NCBI RefSeq assembly: GCF_000286075.1
Contig: NZ_AJTZ01000005.1
Span: forward strand, 1,476,682-1,540,681
DNA: 64,000 bases
From: Streptococcus ratti FA-1 = DSM 20564
Lineage (GTDB): Bacteria > Bacillota > Bacilli > Lactobacillales > Streptococcaceae
Reading direction: 5' to 3'
Positions 49,648 through 59,297 of this stretch are shown here, one piece after another. Numbering within the stretch: position 1 is the first letter of the stretch; each line of letters opens with the position of its first letter. Position numbers and translations under genes: made by a program. The notes beneath the pieces were generated by a model, which searched no databases, was not told the DNA's origin, and saw only the letters and a program-made list of their open reading frames with translations.

Positions 49648-49998
49648 ATGTTACAGTTTTCAAATCAATTAAAAAAATTACGAACTGAGTGTGAACTTTC
49701 GCAGGAAGAACTGGCTAATCAACTTTTCATCTCCCGTCAAGCAATCTCCAAATGGGAAAATGGCGAAGCAGCGCCTGATATGAACAATCTGATAAAACTG
49801 GCAGATATTTTTGAAGTTAGCCTAGATAAGCTTGTTTTAGGAAAAGAAGATGAAAAAGTTGTTGAGAATGCTGTGGAGAAAAAAACTGAAAAACATATGA
49901 ACGGCTGGGAATTTTTAGTAAACTATTGGTGGCTGTTATTTCCTCTTGGAGGTTTGGTATTATGGTTTCTAAGAGGTATTGCTGAGATTTTACATTAA
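49648..49998 (+). CDS. XRE-family regulator with C-terminal membrane segment
   Basis: 116 residues. N-terminal Cro/CI helix-turn-helix (LSQEELANQLFISRQAISKWENG) and one hydrophobic C-terminal helix (WWLLFPLGGLVLWFLRGI). Small membrane-tethered XRE proteins of this type are common in Lactobacillales; the target is unknown. An unusually strong ribosome site (GGAGAAGGAGGAG) precedes it. A terminator hairpin AAGCTTG / CAAGCTT begins at its stop codon. Confidence 0.85.
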   Translation: MLQFSNQLKKLRTECELSQEELANQLFISRQAISKWENGEAAPDMNNLIKLADIFEVSLDKLVLGKEDEKVVENAVEKKTEKHMNGWEFLVNYWWLLFPLGGLVLWFLRGIAEILH

Positions 49999-50022
49999 GC
50001 TTGTTAATTGGCAAGCTTTTTC
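49997..50022 (+). terminator. Terminator of the XRE gene
   Basis: AAGCTTG / CAAGCTT with an 8-base loop, then TTTCTT. Confidence 0.8.
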
Positions 50023-50035
50023 TTATCTTTTTTGC

Positions 50036-50041
50036 TATAAT
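50036..50041 (+). promoter_or_regulatory. -10 element of ychF
   Basis: Perfect TATAAT 36 bases before the start; the -35 is unclear. Confidence 0.5.
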
Positions 50042-50077
50042 AGTCATGATTGAATAAAATAACGGAGACTAGAATTT

Positions 50078-51193
50078 ATGGCTTTAACGGCAGGTATTGT
50101 TGGTTTGCCAAACGTTGGGAAATCAACTCTTTTTAATGCGATTACAAAGGCAGGTGCGGAAGCTGCCAACTACCCTTTCGCGACAATTGATCCCAATGTT
50201 GGCATGGTTGAGGTGCCGGATGCACGGCTGCAAAAACTGACAGAATTGATAAAACCTAAGAAAACTGTTCCAACAACTTTTGAATTTACTGATATTGCAG
50301 GTATTGTAAAGGGAGCGTCAAAGGGTGAAGGGCTTGGCAATAAATTTTTAGCTAATATCCGTGAAGTTGATGCCATTGTCCATGTTGTCCGTGCTTTTGA
50401 TGATGAAAATGTCATGCGTGAACAAGGGCGTGAAGATGCCTTTGTTGACCCGATAGCAGATATTGAAACGATTAATTTAGAATTGATTTTAGCAGATTTG
50501 GAATCTGTCAATAAACGTTATGCTCGTGTTGAAAAGATTGCACGTACGCAAAAAGATAAGGATTCTGTAGCTGAATTTAAGGTACTTGAAAAAATCAAGC
50601 CAGTTCTTGAGGACGGTAAATCAGCCAGAACCATTGACTTTACAGAAGATGAACAAAAAATTGTCAAGGGCTTGTTTTTACTGACAACAAAACCGGTACT
50701 TTATGTAGCCAATGTGGATGAAGATAAGGTTGCTAATCCTGATGACATCGAATATGTTCAGCAAATTCGTAATTTTGCAGCTACTGAAAATGCTGAAGCT
50801 GTCGTGATTTCAGCGCGTGCTGAAGAAGAGATTTCAGAATTAGACGATGAGGATAAGGGAGAGTTTTTGGAGGCTCTTGGTTTAGCAGAATCTGGCGTGG
50901 ATAAGTTGACACGTGCAGCCTATCAATTACTTGGTCTTGGAACTTACTTTACAGCAGGAGAAAAAGAAGTACGCGCTTGGACCTTCAAACGTGGAATAAA
51001 AGCTCCACAAGCTGCTGGTATCATTCATTCGGATTTTGAAAGGGGTTTTATCCGCGCTGTGACGATGTCCTATGATGATCTTATCAAATATGGCTCGGAA
51101 AAAGCTGTTAAAGAAGCTGGCCGGCTGCGTGAAGAGGGGAAAGATTACGTTGTTCAGGATGGAGACATCATGGAATTTCGTTTTAATGTTTAA
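50078..51193 (+). CDS. ychF: Ribosome-binding ATPase YchF (Obg/HflX-type GTPase fold)
   Basis: 371 residues. G1 [15 protein letters not shown] at residues about 7-21, G3 [17 protein letters not shown], a coiled-coil hairpin, and C-terminal TGS domain ([30 protein letters not shown]). YchF binds ribosomes, prefers ATP, and affects start-site choice and stress responses. Single gene, with a terminator before pth. Confidence 0.96.
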   Translation: MALTAGIVGLPNVGKSTLFNAITKAGAEAANYPFATIDPNVGMVEVPDARLQKLTELIKPKKTVPTTFEFTDIAGIVKGASKGEGLGNKFLANIREVDAIVHVVRAFDDENVMREQGREDAFVDPIADIETINLELILADLESVNKRYARVEKIARTQKDKDSVAEFKVLEKIKPVLEDGKSARTIDFTEDEQKIVKGLFLLTTKPVLYVANVDEDKVANPDDIEYVQQIRNFAATENAEAVVISARAEEEISELDDEDKGEFLEALGLAESGVDKLTRAAYQLLGLGTYFTAGEKEVRAWTFKRGIKAPQAAGIIHSDFERGFIRAVTMSYDDLIKYGSEKAVKEAGRLREEGKDYVVQDGDIMEFRFNV

Positions 51194-51229
51194 AGTGCTA
51201 AAAAGAGGTATAAAATCACCTATAACCTA

Positions 51230-51262
51230 AAAAGAGTTGGGAAATTTTCCCAGCTCCCTTTT
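51230..51262 (+). terminator. Terminator between ychF and pth
   Basis: AAAGAGTTGGG / CCCAGCTCCCTTTT around an A/T loop, one G-U pair. Confidence 0.75.
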
Positions 51263-51280
51263 GGTCTTTGAAAGGAAAAA

Positions 51281-51850
51281 ATGACAAAATTAATTGTTGG
51301 ATTAGGCAATCCGGGAAGTAAGTATAAGGATACAAAGCATAATGTTGGCTTTATGACGGTTGACAAGATTGTCAACTCTTTGAATGTTAACTTTACAGAA
51401 AATAAAGTCTTCAAAGCAGAGGAAGCCAGTGCTTTTATTGATGGTGAAAAGATTTATTTTATTAAACCTACCACATTTATGAATGCCAGCGGCCTAGCTG
51501 TCAGAGCTTTTTTAGCATATTATAATTTAGGTCCTGAAGATTTGATTGTTATTTATGATGATTTGGATATGGAAGTGGGGAAAATACGCTTTCGGCAGAA
51601 AGGCTCTGCTGGTGGTCATAATGGAATTAAAAGTATTATTAAAGAACTTGGAACACAGGAATTTGATCGTGTTAAGATTGGGATTGGCCGTCCTAAAACT
51701 GATGTGAATGTTGTTCACCATGTTCTTGGAAAGTTTGATAAAGATGACCGTATAACCATTTTAAAGACAATTGACAAAGTTGACGAAGCTGTAAAGTATT
51801 ATTTACAGACTAAAGATTTTAATATGACCATGCAAAAATTCAATGGATAA
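51281..51850 (+). CDS. pth: Peptidyl-tRNA hydrolase
   Basis: 189 residues. Releases tRNA from dropped-off peptidyl-t[24 protein letters not shown] (with the catalytic His in KHNVG), [10 protein letters not shown], and [12 protein letters not shown] are all present. Ribosome site GAAAGGA. mfd starts one base after its stop. Confidence 0.97.
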   Translation: MTKLIVGLGNPGSKYKDTKHNVGFMTVDKIVNSLNVNFTENKVFKAEEASAFIDGEKIYFIKPTTFMNASGLAVRAFLAYYNLGPEDLIVIYDDLDMEVGKIRFRQKGSAGGHNGIKSIIKELGTQEFDRVKIGIGRPKTDVNVVHHVLGKFDKDDRITILKTIDKVDEAVKYYLQTKDFNMTMQKFNG

Positions 51851-51851
51851 G

Positions 51852-54800
51852 ATGACTATAATTGATTTATTTAAAGAAAATACTAAACTTAAAAAATTGA
51901 CTGAGCTGCTGTCTGCTCCTAACAGACAGTTAGTAACAGGACTGTCAAACGCTAGTAAGGCTTTGGCAATAGCGGCAGTTTGGAGCGGCCGCCAAGGAAA
52001 AATAGTAATTGTTACTTCAACACAAAATGAGGCTGAAAAGCTATCAGATGATTTAATCAGTTTGATAGGCGAAGAAAAAGTCTATCGTTTTTTTGCTGAC
52101 GATGCAGCGGCAGCTGAATTTATTTTTGCATCTCAAGACAAGACAAATTCTCGTGTCAAGAGCTTGAATTTTCTGTTAGACGAGCAAAAAGAGGGGGTCT
52201 TGATTACCAGTATTGCAGGAACTCGAATATTGCTGCCAAATCCACAAGATTATCAAGCTGCCAGATTAAAACTAGCTGTTGGTGAAGAATATGACCTTGA
52301 CAATCTTGTAAAGCAATTATTAAATAATGGTTATGAAAAAGTGTCTCAGGTGTATAATCCGGGAGAATTCAGCAAAAGAGGAGATATTTTAGATATCTAT
52401 GAAATTGAGCAAGAACTACCTTACCGCCTTGAGTTCTTTGGTGATGAAATAGATGGTATTCGTACTTTTGATGTTGATAGCCAAAAATCCCTTGCTAATC
52501 TTGATTCCTTCATTTTAACACCATCTGATGACATTGTTCTTGCGGAAAGTGATTTTGAGCGTGCCTGCCGCCAGCTGGAGAAAGTTCCCGTTACTGCTAG
52601 TGAGAATTTAAAATCCTATTTGAAGGAAGTCTTGGCAGTTACAAAAGATTATCATCGGCATCAGGATATTAGAAAATTTTTATCTTTTTTCTATCAAAAA
52701 GAATGGACGCTGCTGGATTATCTGCCTAAACAAATACCTATCTTTTTTGACGATTTTCAAAAGATTATAGACAGAAACAGCCGTTTTGATTTGGATGCGG
52801 CCACTCTTTTGACAGAAGATTTACAAAATGGTAAAGCGGTGTCAAGTTTATCTTATTTTGCGGATACTTATGGTTATTTGCGGCAGTATCAACCTGCTGT
52901 TTTCTTTTCAAATTTCCACAAAGGATTGGGAAATTTAAAGTTCAACTGTGTTTATAACTTTACGCAATATCCCATGCAGGAGTTTTTTAATCAGTTTCCC
53001 TTATTAGTTAGTGAAATCGAACGTTATCAGAAATCAGGCGCTACAGTTCTTTTACAGACAGATTCACAGCTCAGTCAAGAACGTTTACAAGAAACTTTAC
53101 AGGAATATCATTTGATTTTACCAATGAGTGAAGCTGATAAGATCCTTGAAAATCAAGCACAGCTGATTATTGGAAATCTGTCCAGCGGATTTTATTTTGC
53201 TGATGAAAAGATTGCTCTTATCACTGAGCGTGAAATTTTCCATAAAAAAATCAAGCGAAAAATCCACCGTAAGACTGCCAGCAATGCTGAACGTCTTAAA
53301 AATTACAATGAGCTGGAAAAGGGAGATTATGTTGTTCATAATGTTCATGGAATTGGCCGTTTTCTGGGGATTGAAACTATTGAAGTATCAGGTGTCCATC
53401 GCGATTATTTAACCATCCAGTATCAAAATTCTGACCGTATTTCTATTCCTGTCGAACAGATAGAAATGCTTTCAAAATATGTTGCCAGTGACGGAAAAGA
53501 ACCAAAGATTAATAAGCTAAATGACGGCCGTTTTCAGAGAGCTAAGCAAAAGGTATCGCGCCAGGTTGAGGATATCGCTGACGATCTTTTGAAACTGTAC
53601 GCTGAACGCAGTCAGCTAAAGGGCTTTGCTTTTTCTGCGGATGATGACAGTCAAGAAGCTTTTGATAATCATTTTTCCTACATTGAAACTGAGGACCAGC
53701 TAAGATCTATTCAGGAAGTTAAAAAAGACATGGAAAAAGAGCAGCCCATGGATCGTTTACTTGTTGGAGATGTTGGTTTCGGAAAAACGGAAGTAGCCAT
53801 GAGGGCAGCTTTTAAGGCTGTGAATGATGGCAAACAAGTAGCTGTTTTGGTGCCAACAACTGTTCTGGCTCAGCAGCATTACAATAATTTCAAAGAACGT
53901 TTTGAAAATTTTCCGGTCAATATTGATGTCATGAGCCGTTTTAAAACAAAAGCAGAGCAGCAGGAAACTCTGAAAAAATTAGCAAAGGGCCAAATTGATA
54001 TTATTATTGGTACCCACCGTCTGCTTTCCAAAGATGTTACTTTTAAAGATTTAGGTTTTCTGGTCATTGATGAAGAGCAGCGTTTTGGCGTTAAACATAA
54101 GGAAACGCTGAAAAAACTGAAGACAAAAATTGATGTCTTAACCTTGACAGCTACTCCAATTCCGCGAACACTGCACATGTCTATGCTTGGAATACGTGAT
54201 TTATCAGTGATTGAAACACCGCCAACTAACCGCTATCCTGTCCAGACTTATGTTATGGAAAACAATCAAGGGGTCATCCGTGAGGCCATTATCCGCGAAA
54301 TTGACCGTGGCGGTCAGGTATTCTATGTTTACAATAAAGTTGACACAATTGACAAGAAAGTCTCAGAACTTCAGGAGTTAGTTCCAGAAGCCAGCATTGG
54401 TTTTGTTCATGGACAAATGAGCGAAATTCAGCTTGAAAATACTTTGATGGATTTTATTGATGGGGAGTATGATATTTTAGTAACAACGACAATCATTGAG
54501 ACTGGTGTTGACATTTCAAATGTTAATACACTTTTCATTGAAAATGCGGATCATATGGGATTATCAACCCTGTATCAGCTTCGGGGCCGTGTTGGCCGAA
54601 GCAGCCGTATTGCTTATGCTTACCTTATGTATCATCCAGATAAAATTTTAACTGAAGTTTCAGAAAAACGTTTGGAAGCCATCAAAGGATTTACAGAACT
54701 TGGTTCAGGCTTTAAAATTGCCATGCGGGATTTGTCTATCCGCGGTGCTGGCAATCTTTTAGGGTCATCACAGAGCGGCTTTATTGATTCTGTAGGCTTT

Positions 54801-55328
54801 GAAATGTATTCGCAGCTGCTAGAAGAAGCTATTGCAGCAAAATTAGGGAAATCACAGGCTCGCTCCAAAGGAAATGCAGAAATTAATCTGCAAATCGATG
54901 CCTATCTGCCAGACAGCTACATTGCTGATGAACGGCAAAAAATAGACATTTATAAGAGAATCCGTGAAATTGACAGCCGTGAAGATTATCAAGAACTTCA
55001 AGATGAGCTGATAGATCGTTTTGGCGAATATCCAGACCAGGTAGCTTACTTGCTGGAAATCGGCCTTGTTAAGTCTTATATGGATAAAGCTTTTGTGATT
55101 TTATTGGAGAAAAAAGACGATCGTATTAGTGTTTTATTTGAAAAAGCCTCTCAGAAATTTTATCTGACTCAGGATTATTTTGAAGCCTTATCTAAAACCA
55201 GTCTTAAAGCTCAGATTAGTGAAGAAGAAGGACAGATTAAGATTATTTTTAATGTAAAAACAAAGAAAGATTATGAAATTTTAGAAGAGCTGCTCAAATT
55301 TGGAGAGGGTTTAAATGAGAAAAGTTAA
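51852..55328 (+). CDS. mfd: Transcription-repair coupling factor Mfd
   Basis: 1158 residues. ATP-dependent translocase that removes stalled RNA polymerase and recruits UvrA. UvrB-like N-terminal part, CarD-like RNA polymerase-interaction domain (NELEKGDYVVHNVHGIGRF), then a RecG-like helicase with GDVGFGKTEVA, VIDEEQRFG, LTATPIPRTL and GRVGRS, and a C-terminal regulatory domain. An ATG at 51843 overlaps pth by 8 bases; the one at 51852 gives the usual MTIIDLF start and is slightly preferred. Confidence 0.96.
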   Translation: MTIIDLFKENTKLKKLTELLSAPNRQLVTGLSNASKALAIAAVWSGRQGKIVIVTSTQNEAEKLSDDLISLIGEEKVYRFFADDAAAAEFIFASQDKTNSRVKSLNFLLDEQKEGVLITSIAGTRILLPNPQDYQAARLKLAVGEEYDLDNLVKQLLNNGYEKVSQVYNPGEFSKRGDILDIYEIEQELPYRLEFFGDEIDGIRTFDVDSQKSLANLDSFILTPSDDIVLAESDFERACRQLEKVPVTASENLKSYLKEVLAVTKDYHRHQDIRKFLSFFYQKEWTLLDYLPKQIPIFFDDFQKIIDRNSRFDLDAATLLTEDLQNGKAVSSLSYFADTYGYLRQYQPAVFFSNFHKGLGNLKFNCVYNFTQYPMQEFFNQFPLLVSEIERYQKSGATVLLQTDSQLSQERLQETLQEYHLILPMSEADKILENQAQLIIGNLSSGFYFADEKIALITEREIFHKKIKRKIHRKTASNAERLKNYNELEKGDYVVHNVHGIGRFLGIETIEVSGVHRDYLTIQYQNSDRISIPVEQIEMLSKYVASDGKEPKINKLNDGRFQRAKQKVSRQVEDIADDLLKLYAERSQLKGFAFSADDDSQEAFDNHFSYIETEDQLRSIQEVKKDMEKEQPMDRLLVGDVGFGKTEVAMRAAFKAVNDGKQVAVLVPTTVLAQQHYNNFKERFENFPVNIDVMSRFKTKAEQQETLKKLAKGQIDIIIGTHRLLSKDVTFKDLGFLVIDEEQRFGVKHKETLKKLKTKIDVLTLTATPIPRTLHMSMLGIRDLSVIETPPTNRYPVQTYVMENNQGVIREAIIREIDRGGQVFYVYNKVDTIDKKVSELQELVPEASIGFVHGQMSEIQLENTLMDFIDGEYDILVTTTIIETGVDISNVNTLFIENADHMGLSTLYQLRGRVGRSSRIAYAYLMYHPDKILTEVSEKRLEAIKGFTELGSGFKIAMRDLSIRGAGNLLGSSQSGFIDSVGFEMYSQLLEEAIAAKLGKSQARSKGNAEINLQIDAYLPDSYIADERQKIDIYKRIREIDSREDYQELQDELIDRFGEYPDQVAYLLEIGLVKSYMDKAFVILLEKKDDRISVLFEKASQKFYLTQDYFEALSKTSLKAQISEEEGQIKIIFNVKTKKDYEILEELLKFGEGLNEKS

Positions 55329-55455
55329 TCATTAAGTTAATGCCAATAAATTTTTTTAGCAGTTTTCAACAGAAAATATAGGTATGCAGCTAAGCTCTTC
55401 CTATCTTTTTAAAAAGAAAAATGTTAGAATAAAAAAATAGACTTGAGGTGATTAG

Positions 55456-55728
55456 TTGAGATTAGATAAGTATTTGAAAGTATCCCGTATTATAAAACGA
55501 CGCCCGATAGCCAAGGAAGTGGCTGATAAGGGACGTGTCAAAGTTAATGGTATCTTGGCCAAAAGTTCAACAGATTTAAAAATTAACGATACTATTGAAA
55601 TACGCTTTGGCAGTAAATTGCTGACAGTCCGTGTTTTAGAAATGAAAGACAGCACTAAAAAAGATGATGCTGCCAATATGTATGAAATCATAAGTGAGAC
55701 GAGGATTGAACCAGATGGAGAAACCTAA
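55456..55728 (+). CDS. rqcP: S4-domain protein RqcP (YabO)
   Basis: 90 residues. The S4 RNA-binding domain covers most of the protein ([29 protein letters not shown]). RqcP works with RqcH on obstructed 50S subunits to add alanine tails in ribosome quality control. TTG start behind GAGGTG; no other start fits the family N-terminus. It overlaps divIC by 14 bases. Confidence 0.93.
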   Translation: MRLDKYLKVSRIIKRRPIAKEVADKGRVKVNGILAKSSTDLKINDTIEIRFGSKLLTVRVLEMKDSTKKDDAANMYEIISETRIEPDGET

Positions 55729-56086
55729 TATTGTTCAGCTTAATAATAAGTACATTAATGATGAAAACAGCAGAAAACGCTATGAAGAAGAGGAGATGAG
55801 ACGCCGCCATCGCTTCATTGGTTGGATTTTAGTCTTTATTATTTTGCTTTTTATTTTGCCGGCCTACAATCTGGTTGCCAGTTATATGAATTTACAGGAG
55901 AAAAAAGAACAGATTGTCAAACTGCAAAAACAGCAAGAGCAGCTAAATGCTAAAACAGAGGCTGAACAAAAATTTGCTAAGCGTCTGAAAAATGACAGTT
56001 ATGTTGAAAAGTATGCACGTGCTAAATATTATTACTCCATTGACGGAGAAAATATTTACCCTGCACCAAGTTTATTGCCGAAATAA
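55715..56086 (+). CDS. divIC: Septum formation initiator family protein (DivIC/FtsB)
   Basis: 123 residues. Short basic N-terminus, one membrane helix ([20 protein letters not shown]), then an extracellular coiled coil ([21 protein letters not shown]) and a [15 protein letters not shown] tail, the layout of DivIC, which works with FtsL and DivIB in septation. The Met at 55715 is chosen over one at 55694 that lacks a ribosome site. The stop overlaps the start of the next small ORF (TAATG). Confidence 0.93.
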   Translation: MEKPNIVQLNNKYINDENSRKRYEEEEMRRRHRFIGWILVFIILLFILPAYNLVASYMNLQEKKEQIVKLQKQQEQLNAKTEAEQKFAKRLKNDSYVEKYARAKYYYSIDGENIYPAPSLLPK

Positions 56087-56229
56087 TGGAACATTTAATT
56101 GAAACAGTCGAAAAATTTTTAGCTTATTCTGATGATAAATTGGAAGAATTAGCTCAAAAAAATCAGGCTTTGCGAGAAAAGCCATCTCATAAAATTAAGG
56201 TTCAAAATAAAGTAGGAGGAGCAAAATGA
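56086..56229 (+). CDS. Small unannotated ORF, 47 codons, translationally coupled
   Basis: The ATG overlaps the divIC stop (TAATG) and its stop overlaps the next start (ATGA), so it fills the gap exactly. The product starts [23 protein letters not shown], is charged and predicted helical, has no membrane segment and ends KVGGAK. AGGAGGAG for the downstream gene lies in its last codons. A short ORF occupies this place in other streptococci as far as I recall; its function is unknown to me. Confidence 0.75.
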   Translation: MEHLIETVEKFLAYSDDKLEELAQKNQALREKPSHKIKVQNKVGGAK

Positions 56230-57461
56230 AAAAACTGTTAGCCCTTATGTTAATGTTTGTTTTTTCTGCTCCTATTTTGGCGATTAGCACGGAAAAAGAA
56301 CCTGCGGCGTTTTTTAATCACATTCCGACAAATCCCAATGTTTATCATGCTATTTCCAGTTTTCCGAAGGCTGATCTGACAGGAAAAACTCAAAAAATTA
56401 AGCCCGATTCTGCTTTGAAAATCAAGGCCTTGATTACAAAAAATGTCAAGACACCGGTCTTTAAGCTATCAGATGGCCGCTTTACAAAGGCTAGTTATGA
56501 TAGTGTCTATGCTGATATTGTTCTTCGGCAGGATTATTTTTCCAGAAATTTTTGGCTTAAAAAAACATTTACCATTTATCAAGATCCTTATGTTGCAGGT
56601 GTAAAAAAGGTCAAAACGAAACTTACAGGCTACAGTAAGGTACATGTTTCTAAAAGAGCCGTTACCAACCATGGAATCTATTTAAAAGCTGACGGCCAAG
56701 GCTGGATTAATGAAAAAGATTTAGATGTCGCAGACAATCGTATGGAAAAAGTTCAGGATTTGTTAAATAAAAAATACAATAAATCTAACTATTCTATCTA
56801 CATCAAGCAGCTGTATACGCAAAAGACAGCCGGGATTAACGAAGACAAGGCAATGTACTCTGCCAGTGTGACTAAGCTTCCTATTTTATATTTTGTTGAA
56901 AAACAAATTAAAGACAAAAAAGTAAAATTAACGGATAAACTGACCTATACCGAACAAGTTAATCAATTTAAAGGAGCCTATAAGACTGAGGGTAGCGGTA
57001 AAATGCCTAAAAAAGCAGATAATAAGGCCTATACTGTAGATAGCTTATTAAAAGCGGTAACTCAGCATTCAGACAACGTTGCCAGCAATATTTTAGGTTA
57101 TTATATTGCCCACAAATATGATAGAACTTATCAGGAAACCATTCAAAGAGCAGCTGGTGCCCAGTGGAATATGGACACTCGAAAGGTTTCATCAAGGACA
57201 GCAGCAAACGTCATGGAAGCTCTCTATAATCAGAGCGGCTCAGCTTTAAATTATTTAAAAACAACTGAGTTTGACAGTAATCGGATTTCTCGTGATATTG
57301 CTGTTCCTGTTGCTCATAAAATCGGGGATGCCTATAACTATAAGCATGATGTAGCTGTCATTTACACTAGTGAACCCTTTGTCTTATCTATTTTTACAGA
57401 TAAATCATCTTATAACAATATCTCAGCAATCGCTGATGATGTGTACGGTATCTTAAAATGA
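56226..57461 (+). CDS. Secreted serine hydrolase (class A beta-lactamase/PBP-like fold)
   Basis: 411 residues. Signal peptide at the start (KKLLALMLMFVFSAPILA). The second half carries the penicillin-recognising motifs: SVTK (Ser214, Lys217) and SDN (282-284); KTG is replaced by HKIG near residue 363. An N-terminal half of unclear role may bind the wall. In streptococci this gene sits between divIC and tilS; it is more likely a wall-related enzyme than a resistance enzyme. It overlaps tilS by 4 bases. Confidence 0.85.
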   Translation: MKKLLALMLMFVFSAPILAISTEKEPAAFFNHIPTNPNVYHAISSFPKADLTGKTQKIKPDSALKIKALITKNVKTPVFKLSDGRFTKASYDSVYADIVLRQDYFSRNFWLKKTFTIYQDPYVAGVKKVKTKLTGYSKVHVSKRAVTNHGIYLKADGQGWINEKDLDVADNRMEKVQDLLNKKYNKSNYSIYIKQLYTQKTAGINEDKAMYSASVTKLPILYFVEKQIKDKKVKLTDKLTYTEQVNQFKGAYKTEGSGKMPKKADNKAYTVDSLLKAVTQHSDNVASNILGYYIAHKYDRTYQETIQRAAGAQWNMDTRKVSSRTAANVMEALYNQSGSALNYLKTTEFDSNRISRDIAVPVAHKIGDAYNYKHDVAVIYTSEPFVLSIFTDKSSYNNISAIADDVYGILK

Positions 57462-58729
57462 TCTACGACAAGATTTTTAAATATGTTGAACATAAAAAGT
57501 TTTTTGACAAGCATGACAAAGTTTTAATAGCTGTATCAGGTGGAGTAGATTCTATGAATCTGCTGCACTTTTTGCATGCTTATCAAAAGCAGCTAAATAT
57601 AAAAATAGGCCTAGCACACATTAATCATAAGCAGCGCCTTCAGTCTGATGAGGAAGAGACTTACCTTAAAAATTGGGCTGAGAAAAAGCAGCTCCCTTTT
57701 TACAGCGATACTTATAAAGGACCGTTTTCCGAAAAAAAAGCGCGTGATTTTCGTTATGCTTTTTTTAAAAAGATTATGTTCAAGTATGGTTACACAGCTC
57801 TTGTCACTGCCCATCATGCTGATGATCAGGCTGAGACGGTTTTCTTGCGTTTACTGAGAGGATCACGCCTGCGTTATTTAACTGGAATTAAGGAAGTGCA
57901 GCCTTTTGCCTGCGGTCAGCTAATCCGGCCCTTTTTGACTTTTTCTAAAAAAGATTTACCGTATATTTTTCACTTTGACGACAGCTCAAACAAGGAGAGC
58001 CGCTATTTAAGAAATAGAATCAGAAATACTTACCTACCAACGTTAAAGCAGGAAAATCCTCAAATAGCTCGGCATTTAATTGACCTAGGCGCAGAAACAG
58101 ACAAGCTTTTTCAGGCCTTTGCTGATTTAAGCAAGCAGTTGGATCCTCAGGACTGTCAGGTTTTTCAAAACCAAAGTGAGTCCGTTCAGTATTTTTTGCT
58201 ACAAGGCTATCTCGAAAAATTTCCTGATTTAAATATAAGCAAGAAGCAGTTTAACGACCTGCTGCATATTCTTAGAACAAAAAATTATTATCACCATTAC
58301 TTAAAAAATGGCTATTATTTAAAAAAAGATGATAAAATGTTTGAAATTGCTAAAATAGGTCTTAAGACGGATGGAGATGATGAACAAAGAGTGCTAGAAT
58401 GTGACAGTATGGTCAAATATGGTCAGTACATTTTTTCTTTCCAAAAAGAGTCAGATTCTAAAGAAGGGTTTCCTTTAAAGAGTGACGCTCCTATTTTGAT
58501 CAGAAAACGCAGACCGGGGGATAAAATTCAGCTGGGATCTTATTCTAAAAAAGTACGGCGCCTGTTTATTGATGAAAAAATTCCTCCTGCTAAACGCTCA
58601 GAAGCGGTTATTATTGAGCAGGCTGGCGAAATCATTTTAATTCTTTTAGATGATGTTACTTATTTGAGAAAAGATTTTAAAGATGGTATAATGAAAGGCA
58701 GACTTTATATTCAAAATAGAAATTGGTGA
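57458..58729 (+). CDS. tilS: tRNA(Ile)-lysidine synthetase
   Basis: 423 residues. Converts C34 of the CAU-anticodon tRNA-Ile to lysidine, which lets it read AUA. PP-loop SGGVDSM at about 27-33, then HINHKQR, TAHHADDQAETVFLRLLRGS and the C-terminal RRPGDKIQLGSYSKKVRR domain. Overlaps the hydrolase gene (ATGA). hpt follows 3 bases after its stop, a pairing conserved across Firmicutes. Confidence 0.96.
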   Translation: MIYDKIFKYVEHKKFFDKHDKVLIAVSGGVDSMNLLHFLHAYQKQLNIKIGLAHINHKQRLQSDEEETYLKNWAEKKQLPFYSDTYKGPFSEKKARDFRYAFFKKIMFKYGYTALVTAHHADDQAETVFLRLLRGSRLRYLTGIKEVQPFACGQLIRPFLTFSKKDLPYIFHFDDSSNKESRYLRNRIRNTYLPTLKQENPQIARHLIDLGAETDKLFQAFADLSKQLDPQDCQVFQNQSESVQYFLLQGYLEKFPDLNISKKQFNDLLHILRTKNYYHHYLKNGYYLKKDDKMFEIAKIGLKTDGDDEQRVLECDSMVKYGQYIFSFQKESDSKEGFPLKSDAPILIRKRRPGDKIQLGSYSKKVRRLFIDEKIPPAKRSEAVIIEQAGEIILILLDDVTYLRKDFKDGIMKGRLYIQNRNW

Positions 58730-58732
58730 GAG

Positions 58733-59275
58733 ATGCTCGAACAAGATATTAAAAAAGTTCTCTATTCTGAAGAAGAAATTATCCTTAAAACCAAAGAGTT
58801 AGGTGCTCAGTTAACCAAAGACTATGCCGGAAAAAATCCTCTTTTAGTCGGTGTTTTAAAGGGTTCTGTTCCTTTTATGGCTGAGTTAATGAAACATATT
58901 GATACGCATGTTGAAATTGATTTCATGGTTGTATCAAGTTATCATGGCGGCACTACCAGCAGCGGTGAAGTCAAGATATTAAAAGATGTTGACACTAATA
59001 TCGAGGGCCGCGATGTTGTCTTTATTGAAGATATTATCGATACCGGCCGCACTTTAAAATATCTGCGTGATATGTTTAAGTACCGTCGGGCAAAATCTGT
59101 CAAGATTGCTACATTGTTTGATAAACCTGAAGGCCGTGTCGTTGACATTGATGCTGATTATGTCTGTTACGATGTTCCAAATGAATTTATCGTTGGCTTT
59201 GGTTTGGATTACGCTGAAAATTACCGTAATCTTCCTTATGTAGGAGTGCTGAAAGAAGAAGTTTATTCAAAATAA
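58733..59275 (+). CDS. hpt: Hypoxanthine-guanine phosphoribosyltransferase
   Basis: 180 residues. Salvages hypoxanthine and guanine with PRPP. PRPP loop [13 protein letters not shown], flexible-loop SSYHGGT, and [15 protein letters not shown] are present. Ribosome site GGTGAGAG overlaps the tilS stop. In other Firmicutes TilS and Hpt act together to boost ftsH transcription, and ftsH is the next gene here. Confidence 0.96.
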   Translation: MLEQDIKKVLYSEEEIILKTKELGAQLTKDYAGKNPLLVGVLKGSVPFMAELMKHIDTHVEIDFMVVSSYHGGTTSSGEVKILKDVDTNIEGRDVVFIEDIIDTGRTLKYLRDMFKYRRAKSVKIATLFDKPEGRVVDIDADYVCYDVPNEFIVGFGLDYAENYRNLPYVGVLKEEVYSK

Positions 59276-59297
59276 GAAAAAAGGTTGTTAGTAATAC

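Noticed and set aside
56226..57461. Beta-lactam resistance enzyme
   Set aside because: SxxK and SDN are present, but KTG is altered and the gene is part of the conserved streptococcal division/tRNA unit; a wall-related role is more likely.
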